64,000 bases of DNA from positions 26,668 to 90,667 of the forward strand of contig NZ_CAMZOG010000009.1 of assembly GCF_947331445.1 (NCBI RefSeq). Reading direction: 5' to 3'. The notes beneath the pieces are model-generated. The model saw only the letters and a program-made list of their open reading frames with translations. It did not search any database and was not told where the DNA came from. This document shows, one piece after another, positions 44,726-54,855 of this stretch (its first letter is position 1; each line of letters opens with the position of its first letter). Source of the DNA: Parendozoicomonas sp. Alg238-R29. Its GTDB lineage: Bacteria; Pseudomonadota; Gammaproteobacteria; Pseudomonadales; Endozoicomonadaceae. A program made the position numbers and the translations under genes.

Positions 44726-44893
44726 GGAATGTGTTCCTCACGTTGCTATTTTTGAGCTGGAAAGCGGCAATCATAGCATTGGGAGAATATAGGGATAAAC
44801 CCTACATAACGAACAGAGTTTATCCCTCGGGGGATTTAAACCTATTTATCACTCCGATATTCTGTCGGCATATCCTTCTGGTATGCTACCCCT

Positions 44894-46426
44894 ATGAGCA
44901 TTCGAGGACAGACAGTGGCCATGAGCCGACCTACGACTGAGCAGACCGATAACGCCCCCCTGATTGCCGCTATAGATCTGGGTTCTAACAGTTTTCACCT
45001 TATTGTTGCCCGGGAAGATCATGGTGAATTACGCCCGGTTGAACGCCTGGGTGAAAAAGTTCAGCTCGCCGCCGGTCTAGATAGCAATAATAACCTGACA
45101 GAAGATGCCATGGAACGTGGGCTGGCCTGCTTGCGGAAAATGGCACAGTACTGCGCAGCAATGCCGAAAAAATCTATTCGTGTGGTGGGCACCAATGCAT
45201 TGCGCAAAGCCCAAAACAGTCAGGAATTTGTGCGCCGCGCTGAAGCGGTTCTGGGTCACAGAGTTGATATTATTGCTGGCCGGGAAGAGGCCCGCCTGAT
45301 CTATTTAGGAGCGGCTCATACTCAGTCGGATGACACTGAGCGCCGTTTTGTTGCCGATATCGGTGGTGGCAGTACCGAATTTATAATTGGCGAACGGTTT
45401 GAGCCAAAAATTCTGGAAAGCCTGCATATGGGTTGTGTGGTCTGGACCAGAAAATATTTCGCCGATGGCAAAATCACTGCACGCCAATTTGATGAAGCCT
45501 ACTACGGTGCACGCCTTGAACTTCTGAATATTGAACAGTCTTTCCGTAATTTAGGCTGGCAGGATGCCATTGGCTCTTCAGGCTCAATCAAATCTGTCTA
45601 CACAATTCTTGCTGAGCGTGGCCATGAAGGCATTACCCGTGAGGGATTAATGATGCTGAAGAAAGAGCTACTAGCCTGCAAACGGACTGACCGCATTTCA
45701 TTCCAGGGCCTGAAACCTGAGCGGGTTAATATTTTCCCCGGCGGACTGGCGATTCTCTGCGCTATTTTCGACAGCATGAAAATAAACTCCATGTCGTTTT
45801 CAGAAGGCGCCCTGCGTGAAGGTCTCCTCTACGACATGATCGGCCGCAATAACCATGAAGACGTAAGAAACCGCACCCTGAAAGCGATCCAGAAACGTTA
45901 TCATGTTGATACAGCGCAGGCGGACAGAGTATCTCGCCAGCTAGGTCATTTATTACAGGAAGCGAAACAAACCTGGGGACTGTCTGATGGTGATTGCCAA
46001 CTGGCACTCAGCGCAGCAATGGTTCATGAAATCGGGATGGATATATCCCACACCCAGTTCCATCGTCACGGTTCCTATATTCTTCGCAATGCAGACCTTC
46101 TTGGTTTTAATAAACGCCAGCAGCAAAGTCTGGCTATGTTGGTAAGAGGACACCGTCGTTCACTCCCCCTTCAGTCTCTTTTTCAGCTACCAAGACAAGA
46201 ATGTCAGCGTCTGCTGAAACTGGTCATTTTGCTGCGTATTGCGATTCTTCTGAACCATCGTCGTTCAGACAAACACCTGCCGGAGTATATCTTCAAAGCT
46301 TCCGGAACCAGCCTGACCATTACCTTCCCTGAAGGTTGGCTGGACAATCATCAACTCACTGCGGCCGATTTTGAGCAAGAGCAAGGGTACTTTATTCGGG
46401 CTGGTTACCGGCTGGAATTTCAATAG
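44894..46426 (+). CDS. ppx: Exopolyphosphatase / guanosine pentaphosphatase (Ppx/GppA family)
   Basis: Ppx removes terminal phosphates from polyphosphate; GppA relatives also degrade pppGpp. The 510-residue protein has the actin-like phosphate loop AAIDLGSNSFHLIVA near residue 25 and GGGSTEFIIG near 160, each family hallmark, and the C-terminal HD-like helical domain with MVHEIGMDISHTQFHRH. ATG at 44921 (MSRPTTEQ) is an equally good start. The ppx-trxA-rho-ubiD order is that of pseudomonads, where ppx is usually the polyphosphatase. The name follows that context. Confidence 0.93.
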   Translation: MSIRGQTVAMSRPTTEQTDNAPLIAAIDLGSNSFHLIVAREDHGELRPVERLGEKVQLAAGLDSNNNLTEDAMERGLACLRKMAQYCAAMPKKSIRVVGTNALRKAQNSQEFVRRAEAVLGHRVDIIAGREEARLIYLGAAHTQSDDTERRFVADIGGGSTEFIIGERFEPKILESLHMGCVVWTRKYFADGKITARQFDEAYYGARLELLNIEQSFRNLGWQDAIGSSGSIKSVYTILAERGHEGITREGLMMLKKELLACKRTDRISFQGLKPERVNIFPGGLAILCAIFDSMKINSMSFSEGALREGLLYDMIGRNNHEDVRNRTLKAIQKRYHVDTAQADRVSRQLGHLLQEAKQTWGLSDGDCQLALSAAMVHEIGMDISHTQFHRHGSYILRNADLLGFNKRQQQSLAMLVRGHRRSLPLQSLFQLPRQECQRLLKLVILLRIAILLNHRRSDKHLPEYIFKASGTSLTITFPEGWLDNHQLTAADFEQEQGYFIRAGYRLEFQ

Positions 46427-46442
46427 CAACTGAAATCATAAG

Positions 46443-47828
46443 CTACTCGACCAGAGGTTGTTCACTAGGAACAGCCTCTGCGCCCAACCGGTTGTTATCC
46501 CTGAGCCACAGAATCAACAGCAATACCAAACACACAACACCATTTGCGGTGATCAACTGGAATGCTCCGTCCCACCCCCAGGAATCAACAACCCTTCCCA
46601 GCAACAGGTTCGCTCCGGAAGCCCCTAGCACATATCCAAATAATCCACAGAATCCAACACATGCAGCGACATACCGTCGGGGAGCAATATCGATAATATG
46701 CACGTGTAGAAGCACCACGCAGCCGTAAATCAAAAAACCAATCACAGCCAGCATGCACACGGGCTGCAACCAATGATCTGCATTACAATGCCAGTATCCA
46801 AGCAAGGCCAGCAGAACCAACGACATATTCAGCAAATTCATCGGCACCCTTTTCCCGTGAAAAACACGGTCAGAGATATAGCCACACAGTAAAGTTCCGG
46901 GAATAGCTGCAAATTCAAATGTTGCAAAAGCCCAACTTGCCACTTCAAAACTGAACCCTCTAGCCTCTGTCATATACAGGGGAACCCAGTCAATCACGCC
47001 ATAGCGAATGAAGTACACGCACATATTCAGCAGTGCCAGAAGCCACAAATCCGGCATGGTCAGGCAGGTTTGTACAAAACCTCTTACTCCACCGGAATCA
47101 TGGGTATCAAGCTGGGATCTCCCAAGTTTTTCCTCACTCTCTTTTTCCAGTAAAGGAGGAAGCCCACAATCTTCAGGGCGGTCGCGAATCCAGAATACAC
47201 ACAACAATGCACTGCCTATTGCAAGGACAGCCGGCAGCACCAGTTTACTCTGCCAGAAGGTGAAAACTGCGAGCGCAAAAATAGCCAGTGGCCCTAACAA
47301 ACCAGCTCCAAAATTATTCGACAGATTCCAGAAACTTGTGGCTCGGCCACGCTCTTCACGCTGAAACCAGTGAGCAATAACCTTAGCGCTGGAAGGCCAC
47401 CCCAAACCTTGCACCCAACCATTAATCGTCATCAACAGTGCAATAACCAAAAATGGACAGGAAAACCATGTTGCCCCCGCAAGCGCCAGAGACACCAATC
47501 CCGAAACAAGTAAACATAGAGGCATTAACCAACGAGTACTAAAGCGGTCTGCGACAAAGCCCATCACAAAATTACTGAGCCCGTAAGACACCGTCATAAC
47601 TGCCATAACTGTACCCAGCTCGCTTTTACTCCAGCCCTCAGACACAAGATCTGGCATGACCAGCACAAAATCTTTTCTAACGAGGTAATAAGCTGAATAA
47701 CAAAAGAAAACACTAAAAAGTACCTGCAAACGCAAGCGTGCATAAACTTTGGCTTGAGTCTGGTTATAACCTGCAGGTATATCAGGCCTGAAAGATAGTT
47801 TCATAGAGGGCAAAGCTGGATGATCCAT
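46443..47828 (-). CDS. Organophosphate antiporter-family transporter (GlpT/UhpT/UhpC-like)
   Basis: A 461-residue major-facilitator protein with about 12 hydrophobic helices. It carries the family's YLVRKDFVLVMPDL block (residues 48-61), close to the YLVRKNFALAMP of UhpT/GlpT, and GWPSSAKVIAHWF in helix 5, as in sugar-phosphate antiporters. GlpT and UhpT exchange inorganic phosphate for glycerol-3-phosphate or hexose phosphates; UhpC is a sensor. This protein's substrate cannot be told. It is divergent from rep and convergent with ppx; no two-component genes adjoin. Confidence 0.85.
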   Translation of the reverse strand: MDHPALPSMKLSFRPDIPAGYNQTQAKVYARLRLQVLFSVFFCYSAYYLVRKDFVLVMPDLVSEGWSKSELGTVMAVMTVSYGLSNFVMGFVADRFSTRWLMPLCLLVSGLVSLALAGATWFSCPFLVIALLMTINGWVQGLGWPSSAKVIAHWFQREERGRATSFWNLSNNFGAGLLGPLAIFALAVFTFWQSKLVLPAVLAIGSALLCVFWIRDRPEDCGLPPLLEKESEEKLGRSQLDTHDSGGVRGFVQTCLTMPDLWLLALLNMCVYFIRYGVIDWVPLYMTEARGFSFEVASWAFATFEFAAIPGTLLCGYISDRVFHGKRVPMNLLNMSLVLLALLGYWHCNADHWLQPVCMLAVIGFLIYGCVVLLHVHIIDIAPRRYVAACVGFCGLFGYVLGASGANLLLGRVVDSWGWDGAFQLITANGVVCLVLLLILWLRDNNRLGAEAVPSEQPLVE

Positions 47829-47944
47829 GCATTGCTCGGGAAACTTAGCAGATACTGAATGAAATGCAGGGTTATTGTTTTATAGACTCAGCCGGTACAA
47901 TTAGATTCTGTTCACATAAGTTTGTTGTTTGGAGATCCCCCTGC

Positions 47945-49957
47945 GTGGCCCGATTGAATGAGCGCCAGGATGAAGCTGTCAAATACGTCTCAGGACCTCT
48001 ACTGGTTCTGGCTGGCGCGGGCAGTGGTAAGACTAGTGTTATTACTCAGAAGATTGCTTATCTGATCCGTGATTGCGGTTTAAAAGGTCGCAATATTGTT
48101 GCTGTAACCTTTACCAACAAAGCTGCCCGGGAAATGAAAGAACGGGTTAGCAAACTGGTTGAAGGGCCGGCATCACGGGGGCTGACAGTCTCTACGTTTC
48201 ACAACCTGGGTATGAATATTATTCGCAAGGAATACAAAACCCTTGGATTCAAACCCGGTTTCTCTATTTTCGACCAGCAGGATGCTCGCGCTCTGATCGC
48301 AGAGTTAATGCACAAGCATCTCTCTGATGGTGAAGACAGCGTAGATTTTGTACAGCACTGCATATCCAACTGGAAAAATGATCTGGTTCTTCCCCAACAG
48401 GCTCTTGACCGGGTTCGCAATGAAGAAGAGATGCTCGCTGCACGGGTTTATGTGAGTTATACCCGCACCCTGAAAGCCTTTAACGCTGTAGACTTCGATG
48501 ACCTGATCCTCCTTCCCGTGCAGATGTTCCGCGAACATGCTGATGTACTAGCCCGCTGGCAGGAAAAAATTCACTACATGCTTGTGGATGAGTATCAGGA
48601 CACCAATTCCAGTCAGTATCTGCTGGTTAAACAGCTGGTTGGCAATCGTGCCATGCTGACAGTGGTGGGCGACGATGACCAATCAATTTATGCTTGGCGC
48701 GGTGCCCGTCCTGAAAATCTTGACCTTCTCAGCAAAGATTATCCTGCACTTAAGCTGGTAAAACTTGAGCAGAACTATCGTTCTACCAGCCGCATACTCA
48801 AGGCGGCTAACGTACTGATAGCTAACAACCCCCACGTATTCGAAAAGAAACTTTGGAGTGAAATGGGTGTTGGCGATGAGATTCGTGTTGTGCGCTGTCG
48901 TAATGAAGACAGTGAGGCCGAACGTGTGGCCACTGAAATACTGACTCATCGCTTAAAGCACGATACCCACTGGGGTGACTATGCTGTGCTCTATCGTGGC
49001 AACTTCCAGTCCCGTCTGCTGGAAATGAAACTGCAGGAACATCAGATCCCTTACAAAATTAACGGAGGGCAGTCTTTCTTCTCCCGCGCCGAAGTGAAAG
49101 ACATGATGGCTTACTTTCGTCTGTTGGTTAATCCAGATGATGACAATGCTTTCCTGCGAATTATTAACGTTCCTCGTAGAGAGATTGGTGCAGCCACACT
49201 GGAGAAACTAGGAACTTATGCCGGCCAGCGTAATGTCAGTCTCTACGAAGCCTGCCATGAGCTGGGGCTTGAGGAGACCCTCGATAAACGCTACGTAGAA
49301 AAGCTTCGTCACTTCACAAAGTGGATGGACACCCTGGCCCGAACCAGCGAGTCTGAACCCATGAAGGCTGTTAATCAGCTTATCTCGGAGAGCGATTACG
49401 AAAGCTGGATTTACCAGAACACCTCCAGTGACTCCGCTGCTGAAAAACGTGTGGGCAATATCAACTTCCTGGCAGGCTCTATTCAGCAGACGATTGAGCG
49501 TGGCGATGAAGATGCCTCCCTTGAGGATGCCATCACCCGCTTGATTCTGCGTGACATGATGGAACGCCAAGAAGAAGAGGAAGATGACGACAAGGTTCAG
49601 TTATTAACTCTGCACGCCTCAAAAGGTTTGGAGTATCCCCATGTATTTATGGTGGGCATGGAGGAAGAGCTGCTTCCTCACCGTACCAGCATTGAAGAAG
49701 ATAATATTGAAGAAGAGCGTCGTCTCACCTACGTAGGCATTACTCGCGCCCGTAAGCGTCTGGTTATGACACTGGCCGCTACACGACGTCAGTATGGTGA
49801 AAATTTGGACACGACTCCCAGCCGTTTCCTCGATGAATTACCACAGGAAGATCTGGTTTACGAAGGTTGGGAACAACGATCTACACCTGAGCAAATGCAT
49901 GCCAGGGGCCAGGAAGCTTTGGACGATATTCTCAAAGGTCTCGATCTGGATCTGTAA
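47945..49957 (+). CDS. rep: ATP-dependent DNA helicase Rep
   Basis: A UvrD/Rep-family 3'-5' superfamily 1 helicase that helps replication forks past protein blocks. From the GTG at 47945 it has 670 residues, near E. coli Rep (673). It starts VARLNERQDEAVKYVSGPLL, then Walker A LAGAGSGKTSVIT (motif I), VTFTNKAAREM (Ia), LVDEYQDTN (II), VGDDDQSIYAWRGA (III), LEQNYRST (IV), LLTLHASKGLEYPHVF (V) and ERRLTYVGITRARKRL (VI). An open frame extends 27 codons upstream to 47864 but lacks family similarity. Confidence 0.97.
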   Translation: MARLNERQDEAVKYVSGPLLVLAGAGSGKTSVITQKIAYLIRDCGLKGRNIVAVTFTNKAAREMKERVSKLVEGPASRGLTVSTFHNLGMNIIRKEYKTLGFKPGFSIFDQQDARALIAELMHKHLSDGEDSVDFVQHCISNWKNDLVLPQQALDRVRNEEEMLAARVYVSYTRTLKAFNAVDFDDLILLPVQMFREHADVLARWQEKIHYMLVDEYQDTNSSQYLLVKQLVGNRAMLTVVGDDDQSIYAWRGARPENLDLLSKDYPALKLVKLEQNYRSTSRILKAANVLIANNPHVFEKKLWSEMGVGDEIRVVRCRNEDSEAERVATEILTHRLKHDTHWGDYAVLYRGNFQSRLLEMKLQEHQIPYKINGGQSFFSRAEVKDMMAYFRLLVNPDDDNAFLRIINVPRREIGAATLEKLGTYAGQRNVSLYEACHELGLEETLDKRYVEKLRHFTKWMDTLARTSESEPMKAVNQLISESDYESWIYQNTSSDSAAEKRVGNINFLAGSIQQTIERGDEDASLEDAITRLILRDMMERQEEEEDDDKVQLLTLHASKGLEYPHVFMVGMEEELLPHRTSIEEDNIEEERRLTYVGITRARKRLVMTLAATRRQYGENLDTTPSRFLDELPQEDLVYEGWEQRSTPEQMHARGQEALDDILKGLDLDL

Positions 49958-49967
49958 CCCTTAGTAT

Positions 49968-50846
49968 TTATTCTGAAGACAGGTGCTGTGCCATAAATGT
50001 GTACAGCGCCTGCACCTTACGGTTGGTTTTCATATCCCGGTGATACGCAAACCAGACAGGATCAGCTTCGCAATCTTCCACACATTCAAGCTGACGCAAA
50101 TTCAGATGTTTTTCCGCAGCATCCACCGGCATTGGCCCAATTCCCATTCCTTCCACAATGGCTGACTGCAAATCCAAGAAGTTATTGCTCTGATAAGCCA
50201 GCTGCTGTGGCTCCAGCTGTTCAATAATAGCTTTGATAAAAGGTATCTGTTGTTTACCACCAGAAGGCATCACCCAGAAATGTTGGTTAAATTCTTCGGA
50301 GGCAGAGGGAAGGCCATGTTGAGAGATGTATTCTGAAGAGGCGAAATAACCTACCTGAATGTCCATAAGAGAGCGAGCAACCACATCCAGTTCACCAGGC
50401 TGCGACCCCATACGCAAAGAGATGTGTGCCATGCCGGAAGAAAGCGGAAGAATGTCGTCTGTAGCAATAATCTGTAGCTGTACTTCCGGATAAATATCCC
50501 TGAACGCTTTGAGAGCTACATTAATGCGAGGCATATAATCAATAACGGTGGTTATCAGAAGGGGGCCGCTTAACCGATTTTCCGTACTGACCAGTAAATT
50601 CTCCAGCCTGCTCATACGCTGGTTAATATCCGGCATTTCACTGATAAGTAAACGCCCGGCGTCAGTTAGCTGATAGCCACGCTGATGCCTGAGAAATAGG
50701 CGTACATTCAGAGATTCTTCCAAAGCATTTACCCGTCGTAATACTGTCGCATGATTCATACCCAGAACCTTGCCAGCCTTGCTTAACGAGCCGGACGAAG
50801 CAACCTGCCAGGCAATACGTAACTCATCCCAACTGACTTGATTCAT
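49968..50846 (-). CDS. LysR-family transcriptional regulator
   Basis: The start at 50846 (MNQVSWDELRIAWQVASSGS) gives 292 residues, the usual LysR length; a longer frame up to 50990 is rejected because an AGAGGG ribosome site precedes the shorter start. The N-terminal winged helix covers residues 1-60 with SLSKAGKVLGMNHATVLRRV. The effector-binding domain follows. It is divergent from the cytochrome b561 gene, which may be its target, and convergent with rep. Inducer unknown. Confidence 0.88.
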   Translation of the reverse strand: MNQVSWDELRIAWQVASSGSLSKAGKVLGMNHATVLRRVNALEESLNVRLFLRHQRGYQLTDAGRLLISEMPDINQRMSRLENLLVSTENRLSGPLLITTVIDYMPRINVALKAFRDIYPEVQLQIIATDDILPLSSGMAHISLRMGSQPGELDVVARSLMDIQVGYFASSEYISQHGLPSASEEFNQHFWVMPSGGKQQIPFIKAIIEQLEPQQLAYQSNNFLDLQSAIVEGMGIGPMPVDAAEKHLNLRQLECVEDCEADPVWFAYHRDMKTNRKVQALYTFMAQHLSSE

Positions 50847-50992
50847 CCCTCTCCAATCCTGTGCCTTATTTGTGGTGGTTGATGATAACAACCCCATAGC
50901 ACTGTGCATATTTGCACAACTGTTTTGCTTTCCCGTGGACTTCTCGTATGCACAGTTTTCTTTAAAGTACACCTCAAAGAAAGGAGCCACTG

Positions 50993-51538
50993 GTGCTTAA
51001 AAACTCACAACATTCTTATGGTTGGATCACAATCACCATGCACTGGCTGCAGGCCACCACCATTCTGTTTATGTTTGGTTTGGGCCTGTATATGGTTGAT
51101 CTGACCTATTACGACCCGTGGTACAGAGGTTCTCTGCAATTGCATAAAAGCATTGGCATACTACTGATGGTTTTGTGGATCATTATGATTGTCTGGAAGA
51201 ACCTGAATCCACGTTTGAAGCCAGAGCCAGCCCCGAAACATGAACTGTTAGCAGCCAAAGCTATGCACTGGGCTTTGTATCTGACCATTCTCAGCCTGTT
51301 GATTACTGGTTACTTGATTTCAACGGCAGACGGGCGAAGCATCGCAGTTTTTGATCTGTTTGAAGTACCGGCTTTGCCAAAACTAATAGAAAATCAGGAA
51401 TCAGTTATTGGAGATATTCACGAGATTCTGGCCTTTACCCTGATGGGGTTTGTTGGCCTGCACTTTCTGGCTGCTTTGAAGCATCACTTTATTAATAAAG
51501 ACAGGACTTTGCGTCGCCTGATCAAACCTCAAGTTTGA
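50993..51538 (+). CDS. Cytochrome b561-family membrane protein
   Basis: A 181-residue inner-membrane protein with four helices and two pairs of His positioned to hold b-type hemes. His17 is in ITMHWLQATT, His51 in QLHKSIGILL, and others are in AKAMHWALYL and VGLHFLAALKHHF. The CybB-like group passes electrons between quinones and acceptors such as superoxide. It starts at GTG 50993 with an AAGGAG ribosome site. It is followed after 54 bases by a YceI-family gene, an association common in proteobacteria, where yceI and cytochrome b561 genes form one operon. Confidence 0.9.
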   Translation: MLKNSQHSYGWITITMHWLQATTILFMFGLGLYMVDLTYYDPWYRGSLQLHKSIGILLMVLWIIMIVWKNLNPRLKPEPAPKHELLAAKAMHWALYLTILSLLITGYLISTADGRSIAVFDLFEVPALPKLIENQESVIGDIHEILAFTLMGFVGLHFLAALKHHFINKDRTLRRLIKPQV

Positions 51539-51592
51539 TCAGGCAGCGCTCCCTATTGAATAAGACACATCTAAAAAAACAAAAGGGATACC

Positions 51593-52168
51593 ATGAAAAA
51601 CTTCCTTCAGGCAGCACTGGTTGCTGCCGCCCTGACTTCCGCTTCCGCAAACGCGGCAGACTATGTGATTGATACCGAAGGTGCTCACGCTTTTGTACAG
51701 TTCAAAATCAAGCACCTCGGCTACAGTTGGCTGGTCGGCCGCTTCAATACATTTGAAGGCGGTTTCAGCTACAATGCTGACAAGCCTGAAGATTCCACGA
51801 TCAACGTTACTATTCAAACAGCCAGCATTGACTCCAACCATGCTGAGCGCGATAAACACCTGCGCGGTGAAGATTTCCTGGATGTTGATGAGTTTCCCGA
51901 AGCCACCTTTGCCAGCACCGGCTTCACCCCAGACGAAGACGGCTTGAGCGGAACCTTGGAAGGTACCCTGACTCTGCACGGTGTAACCAAAACGATTACA
52001 TTTCCGGTTAAAAAGATTGGTGAAGGCGATGACCCATGGGGTGGCTACCGGGCAGGTTTTGAAGGTCAAACGACTTTAAAGCTGGCAGACTATGGTATTA
52101 CCTACAACCTCGGGCCGGCTTCTACGGAGGTTCAGCTGGACTTACTGATTGAAGGTATTCGCAAGTAA
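51593..52168 (+). CDS. yceI: YceI-family periplasmic protein
   Basis: The 191-residue precursor has a signal peptide (residues 1-21, ending ASANA) and a lipocalin-like beta-barrel: DYVIDTEGAHAFVQFKIKH, then SIDSNHAERDKHLRGEDFLD and FPVKKIG. YceI proteins bind isoprenoid lipids, including ubiquinone-like molecules, in related bacteria. It shares an operon with the cytochrome b561 gene upstream. An intrinsic terminator follows. Confidence 0.95.
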   Translation: MKNFLQAALVAAALTSASANAADYVIDTEGAHAFVQFKIKHLGYSWLVGRFNTFEGGFSYNADKPEDSTINVTIQTASIDSNHAERDKHLRGEDFLDVDEFPEATFASTGFTPDEDGLSGTLEGTLTLHGVTKTITFPVKKIGEGDDPWGGYRAGFEGQTTLKLADYGITYNLGPASTEVQLDLLIEGIRK

Positions 52169-52192
52169 ATCCAGTTATTTTTTGTGTGTGTT

Positions 52193-52220
52193 GGGCACCC
52201 GTAGGTGCCCTTTTGGGTTT
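52193..52220 (+). terminator. Intrinsic terminator after yceI
   Basis: GGGCACC (52193-52199) pairs with GGTGCCC (52204-52210), followed by a T-rich tract (TTTTGGGTTTTT). It separates yceI from the convergent carboxypeptidase gene. Confidence 0.8.
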
Positions 52221-52228
52221 TTCCCAGA

Positions 52229-53713
52229 TTATTTCAGGTAGCGGCTTTCCAGATGATCTTTAAAATATTGAGCATTAAGAGTTTCACCTGTTGCCTGTTT
52301 CACTAATTCATCAGTAGTCAGCAAACTACCCTTGCTCCAGATATTGTCTGAAAGCCAGGTAAAGACTGGTGACAAGTCGCCACTGAGAATGGCGCCATCC
52401 ACATCAATGACCTGCTTCATGACCGCCATATACTGTGCTGCGTACATGGCACCGAGCGTGTAGGAAGGGAAGTATCCAAATGCACCATCTGTCCAGTGAA
52501 TATCCTGCATGCAACCGTTCTTGTAGTTATCTTTAGTCGACAATCCCAAGTAAGCCTGCATCTTTTCATTCCACAGTTCAGGCACATCAGTGTGTTTAAT
52601 TTTCCCGTTCATCAAATCACGCTCAATTTCATAGCGTAGAATCACATGGGCTGGATACGTCAGCTCATCGGCGTCAACACGGATATAACCTTTCTCTACG
52701 CGGGTATACAGCTTGCTGAGATTCTCGTGGGAAAATAACGCAGAATCGTGGCCCTTGAAGTGTTTGCCTGCCAATCGAGCCAGATGTTCAATGAAAGCTT
52801 CACTGCGGCCAACCTGCATTTCAAAAAACAAGGATTGAGATTCATGAATCCCCATTGAACGACCTTCACCGGAAGGCAACCCAGACAAAGATTCAGGTAA
52901 TCCCTGCTCATAACGGGCATGGCCGGTTTCGTGAACAATTCCCATCAGCGACTGGGTAAATTCATTCTCACTATACCGGGTGGTGATACGAACATCGGAG
53001 GGAACACCACCACAGAATGGGTGCACGCTTTCGTCCAGGCGTCCATGTTTAAAATCGAACTGGAGCAACTTCATAACGTCCAGCCCCAGAGCTTTTTGTT
53101 TCTCGGTTTCAAAAGTGCCCTCAGGTTGAATGTACTTTTCTGAAGATTGTTTATCCAGTACCTGATCAATAAGCCCCGGCAACCAGTTCTTTACGCTGTT
53201 GAATAATGTATCCAGAGACTCTGTGCTAGTACCGGGTTCAAAGGTATCCAGCATCGCGTCGTAAGGCGTGAGCCCAGTAGCCTCAGCCATAATCTGCGCC
53301 TCTTCCCGAGAGAGCTTGACCACCTCTACCCAGTTTTTCTCAAACCCTTGCCAGTCATTCTCTCCGCGCTGGGTACGCCATGCGTGTTCACATTTGGAAC
53401 CAGCCAGAGATTTAGCCTGAACCAGCTTTTCCGGCAACAAGTTTGCTAACTGCCATTGGCGCTTAAGCTCTCGTAGCGTGGCCTTATCATCAGTGGTCAA
53501 CGATTCCTGCTCTGCCTGCTCAAACCATTCCACGAGTTGTGGCTGGGTTTGCAAACCATGTACATGTACCGATAACTCAGCCATAGCTTCTGAGCGAGCC
53601 TGATTGCCACCACTGGGCATGACTGCTGCCTGATCCCAGCCGCAAATTGCTCCCAAATGTTTGAAGTGAGAAATCTTTTTCGAGTGAGCTTTTAGTTTTT
53701 CAAATGCGCTCAT
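52229..53713 (-). CDS. M32-family metallocarboxypeptidase (Taq type)
   Basis: A zinc carboxypeptidase of 494 residues, broad in specificity and active on peptides in the cytoplasm. The catalytic motif is HETGH in LMGIVHETGHARYEQGLP near residue 265, and all M32 hallmarks are present: HPFCGG, DVRITTRY, ESQS and IRVDADE. The start at 53713 (MSAFEKLKAHSKKISHF) is preferred; the frame extends 14 codons upstream to 53755 but without family similarity. It converges on yceI. Confidence 0.95.
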   Translation of the reverse strand: MSAFEKLKAHSKKISHFKHLGAICGWDQAAVMPSGGNQARSEAMAELSVHVHGLQTQPQLVEWFEQAEQESLTTDDKATLRELKRQWQLANLLPEKLVQAKSLAGSKCEHAWRTQRGENDWQGFEKNWVEVVKLSREEAQIMAEATGLTPYDAMLDTFEPGTSTESLDTLFNSVKNWLPGLIDQVLDKQSSEKYIQPEGTFETEKQKALGLDVMKLLQFDFKHGRLDESVHPFCGGVPSDVRITTRYSENEFTQSLMGIVHETGHARYEQGLPESLSGLPSGEGRSMGIHESQSLFFEMQVGRSEAFIEHLARLAGKHFKGHDSALFSHENLSKLYTRVEKGYIRVDADELTYPAHVILRYEIERDLMNGKIKHTDVPELWNEKMQAYLGLSTKDNYKNGCMQDIHWTDGAFGYFPSYTLGAMYAAQYMAVMKQVIDVDGAILSGDLSPVFTWLSDNIWSKGSLLTTDELVKQATGETLNAQYFKDHLESRYLK

Positions 53714-53812
53714 AAGGCAGCTTCCATAACTGGGATAAAAAAGTGTATTAAACAATGATAAGTCTGATTATTCGGAGACGACATAGCAGTCTTTAGATTT
53801 TTAAACAGACAC

Positions 53813-53841
53813 AAAAAAAGGGCTGCCTCAGCAACCCTTTT
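53813..53841. terminator. Terminator downstream of rpoH
   Basis: GGGCTGC (53820-53826) and GCAACCC (53831-53837) pair with one mismatch, flanked by A7 on one side and T4 on the other. It lies 20 bases beyond the rpoH stop. Confidence 0.75.
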
Positions 53842-53860
53842 GATATTTAAACAAAGCGAG

Positions 53861-54718
53861 TTAAGCCACAAGAACGCCTTTCAGCTTTTTCAAAGCATTC
53901 TTTTCCAGCTGGCGAATACGCTCAGCGGAAACATTGTATTTGGCAGCCAACTCATGAAGAGTTGCCTTGCCTTCTTCGTTCAACCAGCGGCTTTTCAGAA
54001 TATCCTGACTACGCTCGTCCAACCCAGCCAGAGCGGATTGCAGACGGGATGTTGCATCCTGATCCCAATCGGCATTTTCCAGTAGAGTGGAAGGATCTGC
54101 AGCCCGGTCTTCCAAATAATGGGCAGGCGCCTGATAACTGGAATCATCGTCATCATCGGCGTAGCCATCAAACGCGGTATCCTGCCCAGCCATTCGGCTT
54201 TCCATTTCCTGAACAACAGCTTCGTCAACGCCAAGATCTTTGGCTACCGCTGCAGTTTCTTCTCTGTTTAACCAAGCCAGACGCTTTTTGCTGGAACGCA
54301 GGTTAAAAAACAGTTTGCGCTGGGACTTGGTGGTCGCAACTTTTACGATCCGCCAGTTGCGCAGAATAAATTCGTGAATTTCAGCTTTAATCCAGTGCAC
54401 GGCAAAAGACACCAGACGTACGCCCATTTCAGGATTAAAACGGCGTACAGCTTTCATGAGTCCAACGTTACCTTCCTGGATCAGATCGGCCTGTGGCAAT
54501 CCGTAGCCAGCATAACTCTTGGCAATATGCACGACAAAACGCAGATGAGACATAACCATCTGGCGTGCAGCTTCGAGATCATTGTCATAGTAAAGGCGGT
54601 CAGCAAGCGCTTTTTCCTGTTCGACAGACAACACAGCGATGCTGCTGACAGCATGAATATAGGCCTCAAGATTTTGGCCGGGGGTCAGCATATCAACCGG
54701 TCGCAGGCTGGTTCCCAT
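53861..54718 (-). CDS. rpoH: Heat-shock sigma factor sigma-32
   Basis: Sigma-32 directs RNA polymerase to heat-shock promoters. The 285-residue protein has region 2 ([53 protein letters not shown]) and the RpoH box [15 protein letters not shown] that marks this subclass (near residue 133). Region 4 follows with [15 protein letters not shown]. It normally neighbours ftsX; here a secreted-protein gene and a miniature element intervene. An 18-bp direct repeat lies about 90 bp upstream, and whether it regulates rpoH is unknown. Confidence 0.98.
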   Translation of the reverse strand: MGTSLRPVDMLTPGQNLEAYIHAVSSIAVLSVEQEKALADRLYYDNDLEAARQMVMSHLRFVVHIAKSYAGYGLPQADLIQEGNVGLMKAVRRFNPEMGVRLVSFAVHWIKAEIHEFILRNWRIVKVATTKSQRKLFFNLRSSKKRLAWLNREETAAVAKDLGVDEAVVQEMESRMAGQDTAFDGYADDDDDSSYQAPAHYLEDRAADPSTLLENADWDQDATSRLQSALAGLDERSQDILKSRWLNEEGKATLHELAAKYNVSAERIRQLEKNALKKLKGVLVA

Positions 54719-54809
54719 TAAAGGTCTCCGTTATTGAAATCGGTTTGTAGTTTATCATCAATTTCTCTAGACATTGAATAGTACGAAAAGTTCCGAGAAA
54801 TAGATTTTT

Positions 54810-54845
54810 ATTTCGCTATCACTATATATTTCGCTATCACTATAT
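54810..54845 (+). repeat. Two perfect tandem copies of an 18-bp unit upstream of rpoH
   Basis: ATTTCGCTATCACTATAT occurs at 54810-54827 and again at 54828-54845, with no mismatch. It sits about 90-125 bp upstream of the rpoH start, next to the miniature element. Confidence 0.9.
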
Positions 54846-54855
54846 GTAGTTTAGG

